Origin: SZAS-103 sp038316385 | Lineage (GTDB): Bacteria; Pseudomonadota; Gammaproteobacteria; Xanthomonadales; Xanthomonadaceae | Length of the DNA stretch: 64,000 nucleotides | Assembly: GCA_038316385.1 (NCBI GenBank) | Contig: JBBQAN010000007.1 | Span: forward strand, 75,735-139,734 | Direction: 5' to 3' | Shown here: positions 26,981-35,040 of the stretch, piece by piece | How positions within the stretch are numbered: position 1 is the stretch's first letter | Layout of the letters: each line of letters begins with the position of its first letter | The notes under the pieces: generated by a model | Database searches by the model: none | What the model was told of the DNA's origin: nothing | The model's input: the letters and a program-made list of their open reading frames with translations, nothing else | Translations under genes and position numbers: made by a program

Positions 26981-27724
26981 ATGAGAATTTTCTCACGCTG
27001 GATGTTCGTGGCGGTGCTGGGCTTGCTGGCGACGCAGGCGCAGGCGCAGTTTCACAGTCGGCCGGGAGAAGTTTTCGTCTGCAAATCGAGCGGTTATCAA
27101 CAGAACTATTGCGGTGCCGATACCCGCGATGGCGTGAGGATGACGCGGCAGCTTTCCAATTCGGCATGCACAGAGGGTCGCAGCTGGGGCTACGATCGGC
27201 GCGGCGTCTGGGTCAGCAATGGTTGTGAAGCGGAATTCATGGTGGGCGGTCGCAATCCCGGTCCAATTTATGATCGCGGCCCCGTCAGGGGTCGGGTGAT
27301 CCGCTGCGAATCGAACGATTACCAGCAGCAGTATTGCCGCGCCGATACGCGTGGAGGCGTCTGGCTCCAGCGGCAGGTTTCCAATAGTGACTGCACCCGC
27401 GGCCGCAGCTGGGGCTTCGACGACGGTGGCGTGTGGGTCAGTGATGGATGCAAAGGTGATTTTGCCGTGGGCAATGGCTGGGGTGATCGCGGCGGCCTGC
27501 GGCCACCAGTTTCGATGCGTATCCAGGACCGTGTTGTGCGTTGCGAATCGACGAATGGCCGCACGGTGCAATGCGCTGTCGATACCCGCGGTGGCGTCCG
27601 CCTTGCTTCGCAGATATCGAACAGTTCCTGCATCCAGGGCCGTAGCTGGGGTTGGGATCGCCGCGGAATTTGGGTTTCCAACGGCTGCCGCGCGGATTTC
27701 CGGGTTGGAGGCTACTACCGCTAG
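26981..27724 (+). CDS. Secreted protein with three DUF3011-type repeats
   Basis: A 247-residue exported protein. A Sec signal peptide (MRIFSRWMFVAVLGLLATQAQAQ) would be cut after residue 22. The rest is three repeats of about 60 residues (roughly 30-85, 100-160, 180-240), each with a first Cys in a V-x-C-[KE]-S pattern, a second Cys before DTR, then GVRL or similar, SNS-x-C, GRSWG and V[WV]VS-x-GC. Four cysteines per repeat suggest disulfide-bonded modules in the periplasm or outside. The family is named DUF3011, and function is unknown. The ATG at 26981 has AAGGAG seven bases upstream; an ATG two codons earlier is too close to that site. Confidence 0.85.
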   Translation: MRIFSRWMFVAVLGLLATQAQAQFHSRPGEVFVCKSSGYQQNYCGADTRDGVRMTRQLSNSACTEGRSWGYDRRGVWVSNGCEAEFMVGGRNPGPIYDRGPVRGRVIRCESNDYQQQYCRADTRGGVWLQRQVSNSDCTRGRSWGFDDGGVWVSDGCKGDFAVGNGWGDRGGLRPPVSMRIQDRVVRCESTNGRTVQCAVDTRGGVRLASQISNSSCIQGRSWGWDRRGIWVSNGCRADFRVGGYYR

Positions 27725-27763
27725 AACGCAACGCCGCATCTGAAAGCGTCGCGTGACCCATGC

Positions 27764-27788
27764 AACGGGGCGGATGATCCGCTCCGTT
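27764..27788 (+). terminator. Strong hairpin after the DUF3011 gene
   Basis: AACGGGGCGGA and TCCGCTCCGTT pair over 11 bp (one G-T) around a TGA loop, 40 bases after the DUF3011 stop. The U-tract is poor (GTCGTTCC), so it may be an attenuated terminator or an mRNA-stabilising hairpin. It separates the DUF3011 gene from mtnA. Confidence 0.5.
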
Positions 27789-27892
27789 GTCGTTCCGGCA
27801 CGGAAAAGATTCGCTGCGGCCCGCTATCATGCGTCGCAAGCACATCGCGCAATACGTGTGCTCGAACGTACCCTTGACCACGGCATTTGACG

Positions 27893-28957
27893 ATGGATTT
27901 TGACCGCTATGACCGCGTGCGCCCGATTCGCTGGCTTGGCGATCGGCTGGAGTTACTCGATCAGCGGCTATTGCCGTTCCAGGTCGCGTACGTCGCATGC
28001 AACGATTCGGATGCAGTCGCGTCGGCCATCCGCGATCTGATCGTGCGCGGCGCGCCGGCAATCGGCATTGCCGCTGCGTGGGGGGCTGTGCTCGCTGCAC
28101 AAGCGTTGGGCAAGCGCGTCGTGTCCGGCGCCGAGGCGCTGATCGCGATGGAATCAGCGCTTGATCGCCTGCAGGCTGCACGCCCGACCGCAGTGAATCT
28201 TGCATGGGCGTTGCGCCGGATGCGCAGCGTTCTGGACGATGCAGGCAACGATTGGTTGCAACTCATCCAGGCTGAGGCGCTGGCAATCGCCACCGAGGAC
28301 CTCGCCGCAAATCGACGCATGGGCGAAACTGGCGCGACGTTGATCGAACCTGGATCCGGCGTCCTCACCCATTGCAATACCGGCTCGCTCGCAACCGCAG
28401 GATTCGGCACGGCGCTCGGGGTGATTCGTGCCGGAGTCGCCAGTGGGCGTATCGCGCACGTATTTGCTGGCGAAACGCGTCCGTGGTTGCAGGGCGCTCG
28501 ACTGACTGTGTGGGAATTGTTGCAGGACGGTATCGAAGCGACCCTGATCGCAGATTCTGCAGCCGCGCATCTGATGGCGACCGGGCAGGTGCAATGGGTC
28601 GTCGTTGGTGCGGATCGCATCTGCGCGAACGGCGATGTCGCCAACAAGATCGGCACCTGCCAGCTTGCGATCGTCGCCCGCCACCACGGCGTCAAGTTCA
28701 TGGTTGTCGCGCCGTCCTCAACCGTTGACATGCGCACTGCGACGGGCGCGGACATCGAAATCGAGATGCGCGATCCGTCCGAATTGCTCGACGTTGCCGG
28801 TGTACGCCATGTCGCCGATGGGGTATCGGCATGGAATCCGGTATTCGATGTGACGCCTGCAGAATTGATCGATGCGATCGTCACCGAACGCGGCGTCATC
28901 AAGGCTCCGGTTCCGGCGAAAATGGAAACTCTGTTCGGATCGATGTCAAGCGTCTAA
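27893..28957 (+). CDS. mtnA: S-methyl-5-thioribose-1-phosphate isomerase MtnA
   Basis: Converts methylthioribose 1-phosphate to methylthioribulose 1-phosphate in methionine salvage. The 354-residue eIF2B-like protein has the phosphate-binding RGAPAIGIAAAWG near residue 53, catalytic Cys161 in LTHCNTGSLAT and Asp241 in VVVGADRIC, then NGDVANKIGT. These distinguish the true isomerase from eIF2B-type regulators. ATG at 27893 is preferred; TTG two codons upstream is possible. No other genes of the pathway's middle part are here, but a YbdL-type aminotransferase and omega-amidase at 8.6-10.7 kb could complete its last step. Confidence 0.93.
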   Translation: MDFDRYDRVRPIRWLGDRLELLDQRLLPFQVAYVACNDSDAVASAIRDLIVRGAPAIGIAAAWGAVLAAQALGKRVVSGAEALIAMESALDRLQAARPTAVNLAWALRRMRSVLDDAGNDWLQLIQAEALAIATEDLAANRRMGETGATLIEPGSGVLTHCNTGSLATAGFGTALGVIRAGVASGRIAHVFAGETRPWLQGARLTVWELLQDGIEATLIADSAAAHLMATGQVQWVVVGADRICANGDVANKIGTCQLAIVARHHGVKFMVVAPSSTVDMRTATGADIEIEMRDPSELLDVAGVRHVADGVSAWNPVFDVTPAELIDAIVTERGVIKAPVPAKMETLFGSMSSV

Positions 28958-29002
28958 GTGTCTGTTTTTCAGACGTATCCACGCCCTCTGAAATGCGCAT
29001 TT

Positions 29003-29011
29003 CTGCTACAA
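29003..29011 (+). promoter_or_regulatory. gyrA: Candidate extended -10 promoter for gyrA
   Basis: TGC followed directly by TACAAT forms an extended -10 element (TGn + one-mismatch hexamer) 75 bases upstream of the gyrA ATG, with no good -35 box. This is consistent with gyrA having its own promoter between mtnA and gyrA. Supercoiling control is plausible from other gyr promoters but not visible here. Confidence 0.45.
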
Positions 29012-29085
29012 TTTCCGTTTGTTGAACGCGTCTGGCGATGGCTTGTATGTCGGGACGTTTTTTGCTTATCAAAACGGAAGAACGC

Positions 29086-31719
29086 ATGACCGAACACGCG
29101 AAGGAAATCATCCCCGTCAATCTTGAAGACGAGATGCGCAAGAGTTACCTCGATTACGCGATGAGCGTGATCGTGGGGCGCGCACTGCCGGATGTCCGTG
29201 ATGGTCTGAAACCCGTGCATCGGCGCGTGTTGTACGCGATGAGCGAACTCGGCGCGCACAGCAACAAACCCTATTACAAGTCCGCGCGCATCGTCGGCGA
29301 CGTGATCGGCAAGTTCCATCCACATGGCGATCAGTCCGTTTACGACACACTTGTGCGCATGGCGCAGCCGTTCTCGCTGCGCTATCTGCTGGTGGACGGG
29401 CAGGGCAACTTCGGTTCGGTCGACGGCGACTCCGCGGCTGCCATGCGTTACACCGAAGCGCGCATGGCGAAACTCACGCATGAGTTGATGGCCGACATCG
29501 ACAAGGACACCGTCGATTTCCAGCCGAACTACGACGAAAAGGAAATGGAACCGACGGTGATGCCGTCACGCTTCCCGAACCTGCTGGTCAATGGTTCGGC
29601 CGGTATCGCGGTCGGCATGGCGACCAACATTCCGCCGCACAACCTGTCTGAAATCATTGATGCGGTCGTCGCGCTGATCGAGGATCCCGAAATCGATGTC
29701 CCCGGTTTAATGCAACACGTGCCCGGCCCTGATTTCCCGACCGCCGGCATCATCAACGGCGCTGCAGGCATCCATGCGGCGTATCACACCGGTCGCGGTC
29801 GCATCCTGATCCGCGCAACTACAGAAATCGAAATCGACGAATCGAACGGTCGCGAATCGATCATCGTCACCGAGTTGCCATATCAGGTGAACAAGGCGCG
29901 ATTGATCCAGGCCATCGCCGAATTGCACAAGGAAAAAAAGATCGAAGGCATCGCCCCCGATGGTTTGCGCGACGAGTCCGACAAGGACGGTATGCGCATC
30001 TATATCGAACTCAAGCGCGGCGAATCGGCCGAGGTATTGCTCAACAACCTCTACCAGCAGACCCAGATGCAGGTGACTTTCGGCATCAACATGGTCGCGT
30101 TGGTCGATGGCCGTCCGCGCGTGCTGAACCTCAAGGACATGCTCGTCGCATTCGTGCGCCATCGTCGCGAAGTCGTCACCCGCCGCACGATTTTCGAAGT
30201 GCGCAAGGCGCGCGCGCGCGCACACATCCTCGAAGGACTCACCGTCGCGCTCGCGAACATCGACGAGATGATCGAGCTGATCAAGACCTCGCAGAATCCG
30301 CAGATCGCGCGCGAACGCTTGCAGACACGACGCTGGGAGCCGGGACTCGTCGGTGCGTTACTCGCCAGCGCGGGCGCGGACGCGTCGCGGCCTGAAGAAC
30401 TGGATCGCGCTTTCGGGCTGCATGCGGACGGCATCGATGCCAATGGACAGCCGGTCAAGGCAGGCTACCAATTGTCCGAGACGCAGGCGAAAGAAATCCT
30501 CGAGATGCGCCTGAACCGCCTGACCGGGCTGGAACAGGACAAGCTCACCGATGAATACCGTTTGCTGCTTGACACTATCCGCGGACTGATCGAAATCCTC
30601 GAGAATCCCGATCGCCTGCTCGCGGTGATCCGCACGGAACTTGCGAACATCAAGGAAGAGTTCGGCGACAAGCGCCGCACCGAGATCCGCGCGAGCCAGG
30701 AAGATCTCGACATCCTCGACCTGATCGTGCCGGAAGACGTTGTCGTCACGCTCTCGCACACCGGTTATGCCAAGCGCCAGCCGGTCAGCCTGTATCGCGC
30801 GCAAAAGCGTGGCGGGCGTGGGCGTTCGGCGACGACAGTCAAGGACGAGGATTCCGTCGATCGGCTGTGGATCGCGAACACGCACGACACCCTGCTCACA
30901 TTCACCAGCGCAGGGCGTGTGTTCTGGCTCAAGGTGTATCAATTGCCGGATGCGAGCCCGGGATCGCGCGGTCGGCCGATCATCAACTGGCTGCCGCTGG
31001 AAGCCGGCGAACAGGTACAGGCCGTGTTGCCGGTGCGCGAATTCGCCGACGATCGTTATGTGTTCTTCGCGACGCGTGCGGGCACGGTCAAGAAAACGCC
31101 GCTGTCGGATTTCTCGCGTCCGCGAACGAGCGGCATCTGGGCGATCAATCTCGACGAAGGCGATGGTTTGGTTGACGTGCAACTCACCGATGGCGCCCGC
31201 GATGTGATGTTGTTCGCATCGAACGGCAAGGCCGTGCGTTTTGCCGAGGATGCGGTGCGTTCGATGGGCCGTACCGCGCATGGCGTGCGCGGCATCCGTC
31301 TGGCCGCCGCCGCGCAGGTGCAGAGCCTGATCGTGGTGGAAGGCGATGGCGACATCCTGACCGCGAGCGAAAATGGTTTCGGCAAGCGCACCCCGGTTGA
31401 AGCGTATCCGCGCAAGGGTCGCGGCACGCAGGGCGTGATCGCGCTCGCGGCGAGCGCCCGCAATGGTTCCTTGGTCGGCGCGATCCAGCTTTCCGAAGCG
31501 CACGAAATCCTTCTGATTTCTGACAAGGGAACTTTGGTGCGCACACGTGCGTCGGAAGTCTCGCAAGTCGGTCGCAATACCCAGGGCGTGACCCTGATGC
31601 GCGTTGGCGATGGCGAGAAACTCATCGCTTTGCAACGTGTGGATGCGCTGGCTATCGTCGATGAAACTGATGACAACGCGGAAGTCGGCGACAGTGAAGG
31701 CGCGATGCCCCCCGCGTAA
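29086..31719 (+). CDS. gyrA: DNA gyrase subunit A
   Basis: The breakage-reunion subunit of gyrase, which introduces negative supercoils with GyrB. It is 877 residues, with catalytic Tyr122 in AMRYTEARM, the same number as in E. coli. The quinolone-resistance region reads GDQSVYD at 81-87: Gln83 replaces the Ser of E. coli, while Asp87 is kept. The GyrA box (QKRGGRGR, near residue 567) required for DNA wrapping is present in the C-terminal beta-pinwheel domain. ATG at 29086 follows GGAAGA; an upstream in-frame ATG at 29038 is less likely. Confidence 0.97.
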   Translation: MTEHAKEIIPVNLEDEMRKSYLDYAMSVIVGRALPDVRDGLKPVHRRVLYAMSELGAHSNKPYYKSARIVGDVIGKFHPHGDQSVYDTLVRMAQPFSLRYLLVDGQGNFGSVDGDSAAAMRYTEARMAKLTHELMADIDKDTVDFQPNYDEKEMEPTVMPSRFPNLLVNGSAGIAVGMATNIPPHNLSEIIDAVVALIEDPEIDVPGLMQHVPGPDFPTAGIINGAAGIHAAYHTGRGRILIRATTEIEIDESNGRESIIVTELPYQVNKARLIQAIAELHKEKKIEGIAPDGLRDESDKDGMRIYIELKRGESAEVLLNNLYQQTQMQVTFGINMVALVDGRPRVLNLKDMLVAFVRHRREVVTRRTIFEVRKARARAHILEGLTVALANIDEMIELIKTSQNPQIARERLQTRRWEPGLVGALLASAGADASRPEELDRAFGLHADGIDANGQPVKAGYQLSETQAKEILEMRLNRLTGLEQDKLTDEYRLLLDTIRGLIEILENPDRLLAVIRTELANIKEEFGDKRRTEIRASQEDLDILDLIVPEDVVVTLSHTGYAKRQPVSLYRAQKRGGRGRSATTVKDEDSVDRLWIANTHDTLLTFTSAGRVFWLKVYQLPDASPGSRGRPIINWLPLEAGEQVQAVLPVREFADDRYVFFATRAGTVKKTPLSDFSRPRTSGIWAINLDEGDGLVDVQLTDGARDVMLFASNGKAVRFAEDAVRSMGRTAHGVRGIRLAAAAQVQSLIVVEGDGDILTASENGFGKRTPVEAYPRKGRGTQGVIALAASARNGSLVGAIQLSEAHEILLISDKGTLVRTRASEVSQVGRNTQGVTLMRVGDGEKLIALQRVDALAIVDETDDNAEVGDSEGAMPPA

Positions 31720-31763
31720 CCGCATTTCTGCATAATCGGATACTGAACTGACGAGGATGAAGC

Positions 31764-33878
31764 ATGACGCGGATGCGCGTTTGGCAATGTTCGATGCTGC
31801 TGGTGGTTGCCTTATCAGCAATCGCGATTCCATGCATCGCGTTGGCGACCCCGCCCGAGGTGACGTCGGCACCCGTGGGTAGCGCAGGCGCGTCGCCGGG
31901 CGTATTGCCCGAAGCTGCCGGTAGCAGGATCGCAGCAGCCCGCGACGCGGTGCTGCCGTATGTGGTCAGCATCCTTACCGTCAGTGAAAGTTACCAGCAG
32001 GGCGAACCCACGCTCAGCGTGTCCAGCGGCAGTGGCACGGTGATTACTCCGCAGGGCCACATCATCACCAATGCGCACGTAGTCGAGAAGGGCAAGGCGT
32101 TTCGCGTTGTCTTCGCCGATGGCCGCGAATTGCCGGCCAAGCTGATCGGTGAAGACACCTTGTCCGACCTCGCCGTATTGCAGGCGCTACCGCCGAAGCC
32201 CGAGGTGTTTCGTCATGCCGAATTCGCGACCGCGAACGAATTGCAGGCCGGTGACACAGTGCTCGCGATGGGCGCGCCCTGGGGTTTGTCGAACTCGATG
32301 AGCGCTGGCATCGTCAACAATCCGCGGCGCCTGCTGGTGTCGCTGTTCGACGACGAAGCCGATTACGAAGACACGCTTGGCCCCGATCTTCCGACTGGTC
32401 GTTATTACGCGTGGATCCAGCACGACGCAGCGATCGCGCCTGGCAATTCCGGTGGCCCGCTGGTGGATGCGAACGGCCGCATTGTCGGCGTGAATGCGCG
32501 CGGCATGGTGTTCGGCGGCGATCTGGCGTTCGCGATTCCGGGACCGGACGCCGCAAAGGTCGCCCAAGCGCTGATCGAGCATCACTTCGTGCAACGCGCG
32601 TATCTTGGTTTCCGGTTGCGGTCGTTGAAAGGCACAAACGTTTCCAACGGGGTGCTTCTCAATGCTGTCGATCGCGACTCGCCTGCCGAGCACGCGGGCT
32701 TGCGCGTCGGCGATTTGTTGCTGACGCTCGATGGGCGTGCGGTAAGCGCGCCGCAACCGATCGATGTGCCAGGGCTGCAACGCGACATCGCGGAGTTGCC
32801 GATCGGTAAAGCCATCACGCTCGGCATCGAGCGCGATGGCAAGCGATCGGAGGTCAAGTTGACCACGGCATCGTATCCACGCGACGGCAGCGATGAAGTC
32901 GGCTACGCGGCATTCGGCGTGTCGTTGCGCCAACTCACCGCAGCGATGGCGCGTCGGCGCGGGCTCGATTTCAAAGACGGATTGATCCTCACCGGCCTGC
33001 GTCCGGGCGGCCCGGGCTCGACCGCGCGTCCCGCTTTGCAAGCCGGGGATGTGTTGCGTTCAATTGGCGGCAAACCCGTGCGCACGCTTGCCGATCTGAA
33101 ATCGTGGCAGGACAAGCCGGCGAAAATCGAGCCGTTGCTGATTGGATTTCAGCGCCAGGGCGAGGATCTGTTGACCACGCTGCGGCCAAGTTACGGCGAT
33201 CGTTCGCGTACGCCATTGCCGGAGTTGCCAAATGCGTGGTCAGGCGTGGAAGTGCAGCCGGTGACCACATCGCTCGCGACCGCGTTCGACGAAAGCGCTG
33301 CCGGCTACCGGATCAGCCGCGTGTACCCGGGCAGCCCTCTTGGAGCTGCCGGCGCGCAGATCGGCGATCTGGTCACTGCGATCAACGACAAGCAGATGAA
33401 GCCGAGCAGCGATAACAACACCGATGCATTCGATCAGGCCGTACGCGAACTTGAAGTCGGCCAGCCCGCAAAGTTCGGCATTTTGCACGGCACCCATGCG
33501 AGTGTGTTGACAGTCAAACTCACGGCGTCGCCGGTCGAGGCATCGGGACTCAAGACCCTGCAAGTCAGCAAACTGCGCATCCAGGCGCGCGAGCTGAGTT
33601 TCTACGATCGCGTTGCGCGGCACTTGCCTGCCGACCAGAGCGGCGTATACATCGACAACGTGGAAAGCGGCGGCCCGGGCGGCCTGGCGCACATCAAGGG
33701 CGGCGATATCGTGCTCTCGCTTGATGGTCATGCGACTCCCGATCTTGATGCGTTCAGCGCCGCGCTCGCGTTGGCCTTGAAATCGCACACGCAGGCGATT
33801 CCGATCCGGGTCGTGCGCGGCGCCGAAGTCCGTCTTCTGTTCCTCGATCGCAGCTGGATGCAGGAGAAGACTCCGTGA
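31764..33878 (+). CDS. Secreted HtrA/DegP-like serine protease with four PDZ-like domains
   Basis: A 704-residue S1C-type protease. A signal peptide (about residues 1-29) precedes a trypsin-like domain with the full triad: His105 (TNAHVV), Asp135 (LSDLAVL) and Ser229 (APGNSGGPL). After it come four PDZ-like segments, each with a PAxxAGLxxGDxLxxxxG-type pattern, at about 272-365, 375-475, 490-590 and 605-695. DegP has two, so this is a longer, unusual layout. It probably acts in periplasmic protein quality control. The ATG at 31764 has a GAGG upstream, and a TATAAT-like CATAAT lies 33 bases before it. The next gene is a degenerate paralogue of the protease domain. Confidence 0.88.
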   Translation: MTRMRVWQCSMLLVVALSAIAIPCIALATPPEVTSAPVGSAGASPGVLPEAAGSRIAAARDAVLPYVVSILTVSESYQQGEPTLSVSSGSGTVITPQGHIITNAHVVEKGKAFRVVFADGRELPAKLIGEDTLSDLAVLQALPPKPEVFRHAEFATANELQAGDTVLAMGAPWGLSNSMSAGIVNNPRRLLVSLFDDEADYEDTLGPDLPTGRYYAWIQHDAAIAPGNSGGPLVDANGRIVGVNARGMVFGGDLAFAIPGPDAAKVAQALIEHHFVQRAYLGFRLRSLKGTNVSNGVLLNAVDRDSPAEHAGLRVGDLLLTLDGRAVSAPQPIDVPGLQRDIAELPIGKAITLGIERDGKRSEVKLTTASYPRDGSDEVGYAAFGVSLRQLTAAMARRRGLDFKDGLILTGLRPGGPGSTARPALQAGDVLRSIGGKPVRTLADLKSWQDKPAKIEPLLIGFQRQGEDLLTTLRPSYGDRSRTPLPELPNAWSGVEVQPVTTSLATAFDESAAGYRISRVYPGSPLGAAGAQIGDLVTAINDKQMKPSSDNNTDAFDQAVRELEVGQPAKFGILHGTHASVLTVKLTASPVEASGLKTLQVSKLRIQARELSFYDRVARHLPADQSGVYIDNVESGGPGGLAHIKGGDIVLSLDGHATPDLDAFSAALALALKSHTQAIPIRVVRGAEVRLLFLDRSWMQEKTP

Positions 33879-33919
33879 TCCGCAGCTCATTCCTCGATCG
33901 CAGTTGGCTGCAGGAGAAA
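33840..33919 (+). repeat. 29-bp direct repeat, two copies at 50-bp period
   Basis: The last codons of the protease gene, starting TTCCTCGATCGCAG at 33840, are repeated from 33890 with two mismatches over about 29 bases and diverge after GAGAA. The second copy is non-coding: it carries the GGAG that serves as ribosome-binding site for the next gene. This looks like a local tandem duplication that kept or created a translation signal. Confidence 0.8.
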
Positions 33920-33924
33920 GCTAC

Positions 33925-34929
33925 ATGACATTTCAGAGCATTCCGTTTCGAATGGTGGCGGCGACTGCATTGCTGATGGCTCTCGTACCCATCGCATCGC
34001 AGGCCGCGACGCCGAGTGCAGATGAAGACACGGCGCGCGAATTCAAAATCGTGATGCAGAAGCGCGGCGACACTGCGGTGCCGGTGAAGTTTGTGATGTC
34101 GGTCTCGGGCATGGGCAGCGAACAGCAGCAGGAAGGGCAGACGCAGGGCACGCTGGTATCGGACGATGGCTTGATTCTGGTGCCTGGACGCGTGGTCAGC
34201 CTCAACCTTGGATCGTTCGCGCGCGGTGATGCGAACAGTGGCTTGGGCGGCGGCGCGCCGTCCGCGAAATCCGGGCAGTTCCGGGTCCGCTTGGCGGGCA
34301 GCGAGGAATGGCTGCCAGCGGATCTGGTCACCCGCGATACCGAACTCGGCATCGCGTGGCTGCGCCTTCGGCATCCTGCTGGAAAGCTTCCGTTCGTGGA
34401 TTTCAGCGACGCGGCCGAGGTTGCCGTAGGCACACAGTTGTTTACTGTCATGCGCACGTCGGATCAATTCGGCAGCGTACCAATCGTGCGCGCGGGCTAT
34501 GTGCTTGGCGAAACCACGGTGCCGCGCACTAGCTTCCTGATCGATGGCTCGCCCGGCGTGGCTTTCGACGGCGACGGCAAACCCGCAGGCTACGTGGACG
34601 TGGATCTGGCGGCGATGATGCGTTCGCGTTCATCGTCGGGCAGCATCGGTATGGATATGGGCGATTCGGTGTTCAGCATGACGCCAGCGGCTCGCCTCGG
34701 ACGCGCCACTGCGCAAGCTGCGGTGTTACCGGTCGTGAAGTCGTCGGATGCGGACGATGCCGACGTGCTGCCAGAGCCGAAGCCTGCGCTGCCGTCGCAT
34801 AAACACGGCGTCGCCGTGCCGACAGCTCCGGATGCGGATCCGGCGAAGCCTGCGATCACGCCGACGCCGGTCGATCCGATCACGAAAGATTCGGCGCCTG
34901 CGAATCTTGCCGGCCCGAAAAAACACTAG
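33925..34929 (+). CDS. Secreted pseudoprotease (degenerate trypsin-like fold)
   Basis: A 334-residue exported protein with a signal peptide (about residues 1-28). It aligns without gaps to the catalytic region of the preceding protease: GTLVSDDGLILVPGRVV (75-91) matches the His box but has Arg89 in place of His, and RDTELGIAWLRL (137-148) matches the Asp box but has Gly142 in place of Asp. Ser209 (DGSPG) remains where the nucleophile would be. It therefore cannot work as a normal serine protease. The C-terminal 90 residues are Pro/Ala/Asp-rich and probably disordered. A regulatory or binding role for the neighbouring protease is an inference. GGAG lies ten bases before the ATG. Confidence 0.75.
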   Translation: MTFQSIPFRMVAATALLMALVPIASQAATPSADEDTAREFKIVMQKRGDTAVPVKFVMSVSGMGSEQQQEGQTQGTLVSDDGLILVPGRVVSLNLGSFARGDANSGLGGGAPSAKSGQFRVRLAGSEEWLPADLVTRDTELGIAWLRLRHPAGKLPFVDFSDAAEVAVGTQLFTVMRTSDQFGSVPIVRAGYVLGETTVPRTSFLIDGSPGVAFDGDGKPAGYVDVDLAAMMRSRSSSGSIGMDMGDSVFSMTPAARLGRATAQAAVLPVVKSSDADDADVLPEPKPALPSHKHGVAVPTAPDADPAKPAITPTPVDPITKDSAPANLAGPKKH

Positions 34930-35040
34930 CGCGACTGTCCGGTTTTTCGTGCGAATACGTTCGCGCACTAAAGCATGAAAATCCCGCACCTTGCAGCGTT
35001 CGCGCACTCTATACTTTCCCCAATCTCGGGGGAGACAACG

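Noticed and set aside
30358..31872. 504-codon frame antisense to gyrA
   Set aside because: Shadow of the conserved gyrA coding sequence.
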